Origin: Chlorobiaceae bacterium
Lineage (GTDB): Bacteria; Bacteroidota; Chlorobiia; Chlorobiales; Chlorobiaceae
Assembly: GCA_013336025.1 (NCBI GenBank)
Contig: JAAXUM010000066.1
Location: 1 to 7,898, forward strand
DNA: 7,898 nt
Direction of reading: 5' to 3'
Part shown: piece by piece, positions 1 through 5,644 of the stretch
Numbering within the stretch: the first letter of the stretch is position 1
Layout: each line of letters begins with the position of its first letter
Notes under the pieces: model-generated
Database searches by the model: none
Told to the model about the DNA's origin: nothing
Seen by the model: the letters and a program-made list of their open reading frames with translations, nothing else
Translations under genes and position numbers: made by a program

Positions 1-651
1 CTTGTCCGCATTGCTCCGAAAGTTCTTTTGATCGAAGGTAACTTTCTGACACCTTCGCTCAGTGTTCTGACCGGGTTGTCATCATCGCCGAAAGGACTTG
101 ATGATTTTCTCCGGGGCAGCGGGCCCGTGAGTGATTATATCGTCAGCAGCCCTGAACAGATGCTTTCGATCATCTACGCAGGAAGCGCTCCTGAGGAGAC
201 CATGCCGCAGCATCGTATTCGGGAGTTGCTCGAAGAGGTGAAAACCGGTTATGATTTTATCTGTATTGATTGCTCCCCTGTGACCGAAAGCGATCTGACT
301 GAGCACTTTGCGCTTTATTCTGATATTATTGCCCTGGTTTGTCTTGCAGACAGCACATTGTACAAGGATCTCAGGCGTGCTGCCGAGTTGCTGATACGGC
401 TTGAAGTACCTGCAATTGCCCCTGTTCTGAACTGGGGTGGTAATAAACGAGCCATCTCTATCGATAAATTGCTTGAAAAAAAGCCGGATTTTATCAGTAA
501 AATAAATACTGAAAAAATTGAGGAGTTAATCAGGAATCTTCCTCCTGCAAATCAACTCTTTGATGCGATCAGAAAAACGTTCAGGCAGTTTATTGAGAGT
601 ACTAAAAAAAGGCTCGGCAAGCTTTCGAAAAAGAAACAAAATCCATCATAA
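1..651 (+). CDS. CpsD/CapB/BY-kinase-like P-loop ATPase, 5'-truncated
   Basis: The frame is open from base 1, so the gene starts before the window; 216 residues are visible. Visible residues 7-14 (KVLLIEGN) align with the Walker A' strand of bacterial tyrosine kinases and CpsD/MinD-type ATPases. GLDDFLRG follows, where BY-kinases have a GL-x2-hL stretch, and YDFICIDCSPV (Asp about residue 90) matches Walker B. The P-loop lies off the window. BY-kinases control chain length and export of polysaccharide with a Wzc/GumC-type membrane partner. Two things are odd. The usual D-x-D of Walker A' reads E-x-N here, and the last 80 or so residues contain no tyrosine, so there is no Tyr-cluster tail for autophosphorylation. 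The C-terminus is instead a Lys/Arg-rich, possibly amphipathic helix. I infer a regulatory or degenerate ATPase, perhaps without kinase activity. Family assignment is good; biochemical role is uncertain. Confidence 0.8.
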   Translation, partial: LVRIAPKVLLIEGNFLTPSLSVLTGLSSSPKGLDDFLRGSGPVSDYIVSSPEQMLSIIYAGSAPEETMPQHRIRELLEEVKTGYDFICIDCSPVTESDLTEHFALYSDIIALVCLADSTLYKDLRRAAELLIRLEVPAIAPVLNWGGNKRAISIDKLLEKKPDFISKINTEKIEELIRNLPPANQLFDAIRKTFRQFIESTKKRLGKLSKKKQNPS

Positions 652-665
652 CAAGAGGGCCTGCT

Positions 666-1814
666 ATGAGCTATTTACCGGTACTGTTTGGCTACCACGC
701 TTCAAATCTTGGAAACAGCCATGTTCCGATCTCTTTATGCCGATACTGGAATGAAAGCGGCAGAATGGCAAAACTGACGGTGCCGAGTGTTGATGATACC
801 ATTGTCTACCCATGGATCAAACCTGCCATAAAAGGTCTGAAAAAGAACCTTGTCTACAAACTCGGAAGCAGGGAGCGGCCAAGAGTGCTGACGGAGCAGT
901 TGTTTTTAAAAACCGAGAAACGCTCATCCCCGGTCTACCTGTGGGCTGGACTCTCGCTTGATATTTTTTCACGCTTTCATGATATGGGGGCGAAAATTAT
1001 CATTGAAAGAATAAACTGTCATCGTGCCACATCCAGAAGAATAATCAGTGAAGCCGGAAAGTTCCGGGGTATATCGCTTCCGAATTCCATTACAGATGAG
1101 CAGATTGCTGAGGAGAATCGTAAACTTTCCTTTTCTGAGGCTGTTTTTTGTCCGAGTCCGATGGTAAAAAGTTCGATGCTCGAAAACGGTGTTTCAGAGG
1201 CATCATTACTCTCAACGAGTTATGGATGGGCACCTGAACGGTTTCCCCTGATTTCCGAACCGCGTATTAAAAACCGGAAGCCGGTTTTTTTGTTTGCCGG
1301 TACGCTCTGTGTGCGTAAAGGAATTCCTCTGCTTCTTGAGGCATGGAAAAAGGCTGATGTTGACGGAAAGCTGCTGCTCTGTGGTGGTATTGACGATGAT
1401 ATTCAGGCTGTCGTTGCCCGCCATCTGACGGCATCCAGTATACGGCATATCGGCTATACGAGAAATATCGGTGAGGTGTATCGTATTGCAGATGTGTTTG
1501 TATTTCCAAGTCTTGAAGAGGGTGGCCCGATGGTGACGTATGAGGCAATGGCGCATGGAATTCCGCCGCTTGTTACAGCGATGGGCGGGGGAGCGATAGT
1601 TCAGAATGGCATTAATGGTCTGGTGCTTTCTGATCTTGATGTTGATGCCTGGGCTCAGGCTATCGCTGAGCTTGTCGATAATTCGCAGAAAAGAGCTGAA
1701 CTTGGAGAGAACGCAAGGGTGCGGGCCGAGCAGTTTACCTGGCGGAATGTAGCCGAACAGCGAGCGATGCTGCTTGAAAGCCGCTTTCCTGAACTCTGGA
1801 ATAAAAACGGATAA
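666..1814 (+). CDS. GT4-family (GT-B fold) glycosyltransferase
   Basis: The 382-residue product has the normal size for a GT4 enzyme, which transfers a sugar from a nucleotide-sugar to a growing glycan at the cytoplasmic face of the inner membrane. Residues 206-219 (PVFLFAGTLCVRKG) form the first strand and the Arg/Lys-Gly donor-binding loop of the C-terminal Rossmann domain. FPSLEEGGPMVTYEAMAHGIP (280-300) carries the classic E-x7-E motif (E285, E293). NGINGL (314-319) is the conserved loop after it. The N-terminal acceptor domain is divergent, beginning with a GYHASNLGNSH segment rather than a typical GG loop. No membrane segment is evident. The start is supported by an AGAGGG Shine-Dalgarno sequence at 654-659, six bases before the ATG. 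It lies 14 bases after the CpsD-like gene and overlaps the next gene by one base. Sugar specificity cannot be read from sequence. Confidence 0.9.
   Translation: MSYLPVLFGYHASNLGNSHVPISLCRYWNESGRMAKLTVPSVDDTIVYPWIKPAIKGLKKNLVYKLGSRERPRVLTEQLFLKTEKRSSPVYLWAGLSLDIFSRFHDMGAKIIIERINCHRATSRRIISEAGKFRGISLPNSITDEQIAEENRKLSFSEAVFCPSPMVKSSMLENGVSEASLLSTSYGWAPERFPLISEPRIKNRKPVFLFAGTLCVRKGIPLLLEAWKKADVDGKLLLCGGIDDDIQAVVARHLTASSIRHIGYTRNIGEVYRIADVFVFPSLEEGGPMVTYEAMAHGIPPLVTAMGGGAIVQNGINGLVLSDLDVDAWAQAIAELVDNSQKRAELGENARVRAEQFTWRNVAEQRAMLLESRFPELWNKNG
1269..1291. other. Terminator-like hairpin inside the GT4 gene
   Basis: AAAAACCGG (1269-1277), loop AAG, CCGGTTTTT (1281-1289) forms a perfect 9-bp stem, followed by the rest of a seven-base T run ending at 1291. 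It has the shape of an intrinsic terminator in either direction, with a short G+C core of 4 bp. It falls in the codons for the linker between the two Rossmann domains (about residues 202-209 of the glycosyltransferase). Whether it terminates, pauses or does nothing is unknown. Confidence 0.4.
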
Positions 1815-2335
1815 TGATGATGATTTCTGCAACAGATCCTGACTGGGGCAGGGAAAGAAAAATCCCTGGCCGGTATGAACCGGCAAAACAGCTTCTTGCT
1901 GTCATTCGCAGCTATCAGCGTTTCAAGTCGGATCGGGGTTTTCCGGGGAAAATAGTGACACCTTTTCTTGTTCTGAAACATCGCTTCTGGAGCGCTGTCA
2001 GCGGAGCGGACATACCACTCAACTCGAAAATAGGTGGTGGCCTTATGATGCCTCATCCTAATGGCATCGTTATTCATCCTGATGCGACTATTGGCCCTAA
2101 CTGCCTGTTATTTCAGCAGGTAACCATAGGAACAGGTGGGCCGAAAGCCGGTACACCCGATATTGCCGGTCATGTTGATATCGGAGCCGGGGCCAGGATT
2201 CTGGGTGGTGTCACCATCGGTGCGCACGCCCGTATAGGGGCCAATGCCGTTGTTCTTGACGATGTGCCTGAACATGCAACGGCTGTTGGTATACCCGCAA
2301 AAGTCATCAGGCAACCCGAAAACAAACAGCCATGA
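1814..2335 (+). CDS. CysE/WcaB-like hexapeptide-repeat O-acetyltransferase
   Basis: The 173-residue product is a left-handed beta-helix acetyltransferase of the serine acetyltransferase type, half to two-thirds the length of true CysE (it lacks most of the N-terminal helical domain). Hexapeptide repeats run from about residue 66 to 160, for example IGPNCL, VDIGAGARILGGVTIGAHARIGANAVV. D66 and H81 (MPHPNGIVI) align with the catalytic Asp/His pair of E. coli CysE as I remember it. The CysE Arg-His pair after the long loop (R192, H193) becomes Gly-Thr here (113-114), which argues against serine as acceptor. WcaB-type colanic acid acetyltransferases have this length, so I infer O-acetylation of a sugar in the polymer. 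The start is one of three consecutive ATG codons; the first overlaps the preceding TAA by one base, suggesting translational coupling. Automatic annotation would probably call it serine acetyltransferase. Confidence 0.85.
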   Translation: MMMISATDPDWGRERKIPGRYEPAKQLLAVIRSYQRFKSDRGFPGKIVTPFLVLKHRFWSAVSGADIPLNSKIGGGLMMPHPNGIVIHPDATIGPNCLLFQQVTIGTGGPKAGTPDIAGHVDIGAGARILGGVTIGAHARIGANAVVLDDVPEHATAVGIPAKVIRQPENKQP

Positions 2336-2415
2336 AAAAGATGGAGCTTTTTGTAATCACTGCGTCATGGATTGCAGGCCGAAAGCAGAAGTGGAGCATG
2401 ATGCATCATGGGTAG
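2332..2415 (+). CDS. Possible 27-codon relay ORF between acetyltransferase and polymerase genes
   Basis: An ATG at 2332 overlaps the acetyltransferase stop as ATGA. It opens a 27-codon frame (begins MKKMELF, ends MMHHG) that stops at TAG 2413-2415, five bases beyond the ATG of the next gene. It fills almost the whole gap. The peptide has no recognisable domain. Terminating ribosomes would be delivered onto the polymerase start, so a coupling role is possible. A chance open frame of this length is also quite plausible. Confidence 0.25.
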   Translation: MKKMELFVITASWIAGRKQKWSMMHHG

Positions 2416-3853
2416 CGCTCCCGGAAATTTCATGGTGCCGATAGCCATGTTCGGCTGGATACCTGTCGTTATGGTACTCTTCAAGAGATTTGAGGCTCGT
2501 CTTGCTGTGTCAATAGCTTTTGTTGCGGGATGGATGTTTCTTCCTGTTGCAGCGTTCAAACTTCCTGTTTTGCCTGATTATACCAAGACAACGGCGACCT
2601 GTGTCGGTATTCTTGCCGGAGCATGGTTTTTTGACAAGGATCGCTTTGGCGAGTTTCAATTCAACCCTGCCGATATACCGATGCTGCTCTGGTGTACGTC
2701 TCCTTTTTTCTCCTCCGTAGCCAACGATCTCGGGGCCTATGATGGTCTGTCACAAACCATGTATCAGAGCATTACCTGGGGATTGCCTTACTATATCGCC
2801 AGAATCTATTACAGCGATTTTGAGGCCATGAAAATACTCGCTCTGGCAGTTTTTATCGGAGGCATCGTCTATATTCCGTTCTGCTGGTTTGAAATGATCA
2901 TGAGTCCTCAGTTGCATCGTATGACCTACGGGTTTCACCAGCACAATTTTTTACAGACACTCAGGGATGGGGGCGGGTTCAGGCCTATGGTTTACATGGA
3001 TCACGGTCTTATGACCTCCATGTGGATGGTGCTTGGTGTTTTTTTGGGGACATGGCTGCTCTATATCGGAGAGCTGCCGAAAAAAATCATGTCGGTCCCC
3101 ACGCTCTATCTCCTCGGGATGTTGCTTTTTACAACAATCATGATGCAGTCAGTCGGGGCTATTGTTCTGCTTTTTATCGGTCTTCTGGTGCTTTTGCTCT
3201 CCACCAGAATGAAATCACCCGTTCTGGTTCTGGTTATGGTGATTGTGCCGCATCTCTATATTGTTACAAGAACAACCGGTATCTGGGATGGAAGAAATCT
3301 CTCTGATTTCGTTGCGGAAAAATTCAGCGCAAACAGGGCTCAATCGCTGCAGTTTCGTTTTGACAATGAAGCTATACTGATTGACAAGGCCCGGCAGGGA
3401 ACCATGTTTGGCTGGGGCGGGTTCGGGCGGTCGAGGGTGTATGATGACAAGGGCAAGGATATCAGTGTTGCCGATGGCTTGTGGATTATCACGCTTGGTC
3501 AGAATGGTGTTTACGGGCTTTTCACGATGGTGATTGCTATTCAGTGGCCTGTCATGCTGTTTCTGCTGCGCATCAAGGCTGTTGAATGGAAGAGCCGGGA
3601 GTGGGCGGCCCCGGCGGTTATGGCTGTTTTTCTGGCTATTTACATGATTGACAGTCTCATGAATGCCATGATCAATCCGGTCTATATGCTTTTTGCCGGC
3701 GGGTTGACCGGTATGATGCTTAAAAATCCTGAAGAGCTTTATCGCACTCTTCGAAACAGCGGGCATCAAACAAAACTCAATTCGGGCAATGTGTTGCCGA
3801 AAACCCGTTTCATTAGCGTGCCTCAGCTTTCGCGATCACGATTTATCGGTTAA
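2408..3853 (+). CDS. O-antigen ligase/polymerase-like integral membrane protein
   Basis: The 481-residue, strongly hydrophobic protein has roughly ten predicted membrane helices, for example about 8-26, 31-51, 62-75, 120-131, 141-161, 203-220, 231-265, 270-286, 355-387 and 402-435. A periplasmic-loop-like segment at about 287-352 contains R310 and R317 in a RAQSLQFR stretch, then FGWGGFGRSR (334-343). This resembles the Arg-rich loop and G-x-G-x-G turn of Wzy polymerases and WaaL ligases. A second polar stretch (about 171-200, HQHNFLQTLRDGGGFRPM) lies between helices. I infer polymerisation or transfer of lipid-linked repeat units at the periplasmic face. A TGA at 2399-2401 closes the frame upstream, so ATG 2408 is the earliest start (GTGGAG at 2391-2396, a long 11-base spacing). 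ATG 2432, with GGAAA at 2423-2427 five bases before it, is a serious alternative that would remove eight residues. The C-terminal 40 residues are polar and probably cytoplasmic. Confidence 0.75.
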   Translation: MGSAPGNFMVPIAMFGWIPVVMVLFKRFEARLAVSIAFVAGWMFLPVAAFKLPVLPDYTKTTATCVGILAGAWFFDKDRFGEFQFNPADIPMLLWCTSPFFSSVANDLGAYDGLSQTMYQSITWGLPYYIARIYYSDFEAMKILALAVFIGGIVYIPFCWFEMIMSPQLHRMTYGFHQHNFLQTLRDGGGFRPMVYMDHGLMTSMWMVLGVFLGTWLLYIGELPKKIMSVPTLYLLGMLLFTTIMMQSVGAIVLLFIGLLVLLLSTRMKSPVLVLVMVIVPHLYIVTRTTGIWDGRNLSDFVAEKFSANRAQSLQFRFDNEAILIDKARQGTMFGWGGFGRSRVYDDKGKDISVADGLWIITLGQNGVYGLFTMVIAIQWPVMLFLLRIKAVEWKSREWAAPAVMAVFLAIYMIDSLMNAMINPVYMLFAGGLTGMMLKNPEELYRTLRNSGHQTKLNSGNVLPKTRFISVPQLSRSRFIG

Positions 3854-3871
3854 ATAAACAGCAATAAAACC

Positions 3872-4276
3872 ATGATTTCGGATAAAAATTTCCTGCAACC
3901 TCAGTGGAATGCGAATCGGACTCTTCTCGGTTACTGGGGGCTTGCATTTTTTCTGCTTCTTATCGGTACGTTTGTTCCTTTTACGGAAATTATCCATAAT
4001 CTGTTTTTTTTAGATACGTTAGCGCATTTGGCGCTTTACAGTATGCTTTCGTTTATTCCACTTGTTTTGTTCAGATCCCGGAAAACCGCTTTTCTTTTTT
4101 CCCTGGCAATGACGCCGATCGGCTACCTTCTTGAAATGCTCCATATGATGGTTACGGGTACGAATTTCAGCGCAATCAATGCTCTTTCCAACAATGCGGG
4201 GGTTGTTGCAGGAATTGCAGCAGGGTTTATCGTCCGCCTGAAAGGTCATTATGAACGGGATAAGACAAAAGCTTGA
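3872..4276 (+). CDS. VanZ-like membrane protein
   Basis: The 134-residue product has four likely membrane helices (about 19-40, 47-67, 71-90, 106-121). It shows the spaced polar pattern of the VanZ-like family: D48 and H52 in DTLAHLALYSML, E88 in GYLLEMLH, and N108 before G110 in the last helix. The family's usual Asp before the final helix appears to be Asn (N103). VanZ-like proteins are common in cell-envelope and polysaccharide loci. Their molecular activity is poorly defined, though a role in lipid-carrier or glycan handling is often suggested. The gene starts 18 bases after the polymerase-like gene. There is no Shine-Dalgarno sequence; the upstream stretch is A-rich (AATAAACAGCAATAAAACC), as in many Bacteroidota/Chlorobi genes. 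It is the last gene of the left block and is followed immediately by a hairpin. Confidence 0.75.
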   Translation: MISDKNFLQPQWNANRTLLGYWGLAFFLLLIGTFVPFTEIIHNLFFLDTLAHLALYSMLSFIPLVLFRSRKTAFLFSLAMTPIGYLLEMLHMMVTGTNFSAINALSNNAGVVAGIAAGFIVRLKGHYERDKTKA

Positions 4277-4277
4277 G

Positions 4278-4295
4278 CCCCTGAAGATTCAGGGG
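4278..4295 (+). terminator. Hairpin directly after the VanZ-like gene
   Basis: CCCCTGAA-GA-TTCAGGGG is a perfect inverted repeat that folds as a 7-bp stem with a four-base loop, starting two bases after the stop codon. No T run follows, so it is not a canonical intrinsic terminator. It may protect the 3' end of the left transcript or act with Rho. Confidence 0.4.
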
Positions 4296-4337
4296 TATCT
4301 ATCAATTAGAGAGACGCCTCTTGAATAACTCTCCGCC

Positions 4338-4371
4338 TGCAAGATTCCGGTTATGGCGGTTTCTTGCAAGA
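4338..4371. promoter_or_regulatory. Dyad/direct-repeat element, candidate activator (UAS) site
   Basis: TGCAAGA occurs at 4338-4344, its reverse complement TCTTGCA at 4362-4368, and TGCAAGA again at 4365-4371. The last two overlap as the perfect 10-base palindrome TCTTGCAAGA (4362-4371). Relative to a transcription start predicted near 4447, the palindrome centres near -80 and the outer half-site near -106. This is the usual range for enhancer-binding proteins that activate sigma-54 RNA polymerase. The binding protein is unknown and the function is inferred from position. Confidence 0.4.
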
Positions 4372-4391
4372 TAATGGCAAGTATCTATTAT
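4364..4391 (+). promoter_or_regulatory. Weak sigma-70-type promoter candidate
   Basis: TTGCAA (4364-4369), a 16-base spacer and TATTAT (4386-4391) match four of six and five of six consensus positions. Its -35 overlaps the palindrome and a T7 hairpin lies downstream. It is AT-rich sequence where chance matches are common, and it is much less convincing than the sigma-54 site. Confidence 0.2.
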
Positions 4392-4414
4392 AAAATGACT
4401 TATCTTGTTTTTTT
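4367..4414 (+). terminator. AT-rich hairpin with T7 run
   Basis: CAAGATAA (4367-4374) pairs perfectly with TTATCTTG (4400-4407) across a 25-base loop, and seven T residues follow (4408-4414). This has the layout of an intrinsic terminator for read-through from the left block. The stem is AT-rich and the loop long, so it would be weak. It shares bases with the palindrome, so the two structures exclude each other in RNA. Confidence 0.35.
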
Positions 4415-4420
4415 ACTCTC

Positions 4421-4436
4421 TGGCACTTGATTTGCA
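4421..4436 (+). promoter_or_regulatory. Sigma-54 (RpoN) -24/-12 promoter
   Basis: TGGCACTTGATTTGCA matches the TGGCAC-N5-TTGCW consensus at every defined position, with the invariant GG (4422-4423) and GC (4434-4435) at the required spacing. Transcription should begin about 12 bases after the GC, near 4447, giving an 88-base leader before the radical SAM gene. It is intergenic, correctly oriented, and has a dyad at activator distance upstream. Such promoters need an ATP-driven enhancer-binding protein, so the right block is likely inducible. In PEP-CTERM/exosortase exopolysaccharide systems the PrsK/PrsR pair includes a sigma-54-interacting regulator, which could be the partner, but neither is in the window. 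Confidence 0.72.
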
Positions 4437-4493
4437 GGTTTGTTTGAAAGGGGTTCTTTCCCGAGTATTAATGAGGGAGTGAAGAGTTGTGAG

Positions 4494-4538
4494 ATGGATC
4501 CCTCTGTACTAACATTTGAAAACGGTGAATCCAGATGA
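4494..4538 (+). CDS. Possible 14-codon leader ORF
   Basis: ATG 4494 opens a 14-codon frame (MDPSVLTFENGESR) whose TGA (4536-4538) overlaps the ATG of the radical SAM gene. A purine-rich GGGAGTGAAGAG (4475-4486) lies upstream at a usable distance. It contains no cysteine and no repeated codons that would suggest amino-acid attenuation. It could couple translation, or be chance. Confidence 0.2.
   Translation: MDPSVLTFENGESR
4524..4528 (+). promoter_or_regulatory. Ribosome binding site of the radical SAM gene
   Basis: GGTGA sits six bases before ATG 4535 and fixes this start over later in-frame ATG codons such as residue 9. Confidence 0.5.
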
Positions 4539-5644
4539 AGGTAACAGAATTGGCAGTTATGGGGTTAAGCCATACACGAAACGCGGTAGCTGAAGCGGTG
4601 TATCTTAAAACCGGTCTTGATATGACAAAACCCGTTACGTTTCATGCGCTTGTCAATGAGCGATGCAACTGTAAATGCCGCCATTGTGAGTACTGGCGGC
4701 AGGCTGAGTATATCCCTGAAATGTCAATTGAACAGTGGAAGACGACGCTGCTCAGCATAAAAGAGTTCACCGGGCACTACTCGATCAATTTCAGCGGAGG
4801 TGAGCCGTTTATTAAAAAAGGATTTATCGATCTGCTTCATTTCTGCAGAGAGCATGATATTCTGGCAGGAGTTACCACCAACGGTGCGCTTCTCAACGAG
4901 AAAAATACGGCAAGCCTTGTTGCGGCAAGACCCTTTAATCTTAACATTTCCTGTGATTCCCATATTCCTGAAATTCATGACTATGTCAGGGGTATGAATG
5001 GACTGTTTCGCAAAATTACCGAGGGTATAGCTCTTTTGCAGAAGGAACAGGCAAGGCAGAATATCACCTTTCCGATTATTATCAAGCCGACCATCATGTC
5101 GCTGAATTTCAGGACTCTCCCTGATATTGTACAATGGGCTCTCGATGTTGGCGCAACAGCGGTCAACTTTCAGCCGCTCGGCAGATGGACCAGGGAAACC
5201 TATGATGAACTCTGGATTGAAGAAAAAGATTGGCCTGAACTTGAGAGAGTTATGGAAAAACTGACAGCTATGAAACGGGAGGGCTCCCCGATCATGAACA
5301 GTGAGGAGATTCTGCATCTCATGACGGCGAGTTTTCGTGAAGAAAAAGCCTCGCCTGAACATATGCCCTGCAGGATAGGATTGCAGGAGTTTTATATACG
5401 GCCGGATGGGGAGGTGAAGTTGTGTTTTCACTTTTCGGGTATTGGCAATACAACGCAACAGTCGGCAAAAGAGATATGGAAAGGGCCGCAGGCTAAAAAA
5501 ATTCGCGATGCAACCATCAAGTGTGACAAGCTCTGCCTGTTGACCTGTCTGTCGCAGAAGTCTCTGCTCAACAAGGTTAATCAGGCGGTTACAATCCTTT
5601 TGCGTCAGAAAAAACAGGTAACCATCAGTGAATCCGGCACATGA
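4535..5644 (+). CDS. Radical SAM protein with partial SPASM-like C-terminus
   Basis: The 369-residue protein has the radical SAM CX3CX2C motif at C44, C48 and C51 (an extra C46 lies within it), which binds the [4Fe-4S] cluster that cleaves S-adenosylmethionine. SGGEP (87-91) is the SAM-binding GGE motif, and TTNGALL (114-120) follows on the next strand. The C-terminal part carries C279, C297, C330, C334 and C338 around YIRPDGEVKLCFHF, the typical SPASM/twitch turn that binds an auxiliary cluster. This is fewer cysteines than the seven of full SPASM, so perhaps one auxiliary cluster. SPASM proteins modify peptides, proteins or sugars (for example BtrN-type dehydrogenation). Between polysaccharide genes, a sugar or glycan substrate is my inference; no precursor peptide is obvious. 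It is the first gene after the sigma-54 promoter and overlaps the next gene by ATGA. Family is sure; substrate is unknown. Confidence 0.88.
   Translation: MKVTELAVMGLSHTRNAVAEAVYLKTGLDMTKPVTFHALVNERCNCKCRHCEYWRQAEYIPEMSIEQWKTTLLSIKEFTGHYSINFSGGEPFIKKGFIDLLHFCREHDILAGVTTNGALLNEKNTASLVAARPFNLNISCDSHIPEIHDYVRGMNGLFRKITEGIALLQKEQARQNITFPIIIKPTIMSLNFRTLPDIVQWALDVGATAVNFQPLGRWTRETYDELWIEEKDWPELERVMEKLTAMKREGSPIMNSEEILHLMTASFREEKASPEHMPCRIGLQEFYIRPDGEVKLCFHFSGIGNTTQQSAKEIWKGPQAKKIRDATIKCDKLCLLTCLSQKSLLNKVNQAVTILLRQKKQVTISESGT

Larger units (their letters stand above)
4277..4534. other. Regulatory intergenic region
   Basis: This is the only gene-free stretch above 100 bases. In order it holds a hairpin right after the VanZ-like stop (4278-4295), a small AGAG/CTCT hairpin (4310-4321), a dyad and direct-repeat element (4338-4371), an AT-rich hairpin with a T7 run (4367-4414), a sigma-54 promoter match (4421-4436), and a leader of about 88 bases with a possible 14-codon ORF. 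No tRNA, rRNA or known riboswitch fold was recognised. Confidence 0.7.

Noticed and set aside
1212..1886. Minus-strand open frame of about 224 codons opposite the first GT4 gene
   Set aside because: The product has no recognisable domain and the sense strand is clearly a glycosyltransferase.
2332..2434. Frameshifted longer N-terminus of the polymerase-like protein
   Set aside because: The 27 codons upstream do not add a membrane helix or resemble the start of this family, and the protein already begins just before its first helix.
4401..4407. Bacteroidota-type promoter element resembling TAnnTTTG
   Set aside because: TATCTTG is only a partial match, with no partner -33 element seen, and it is better explained as the 3' arm of a hairpin.
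4494..4538. Precursor peptide for the radical SAM enzyme
   Set aside because: Fourteen codons without cysteine or a leader/core layout, overlapping the enzyme start; too short and featureless to propose as a RiPP substrate.
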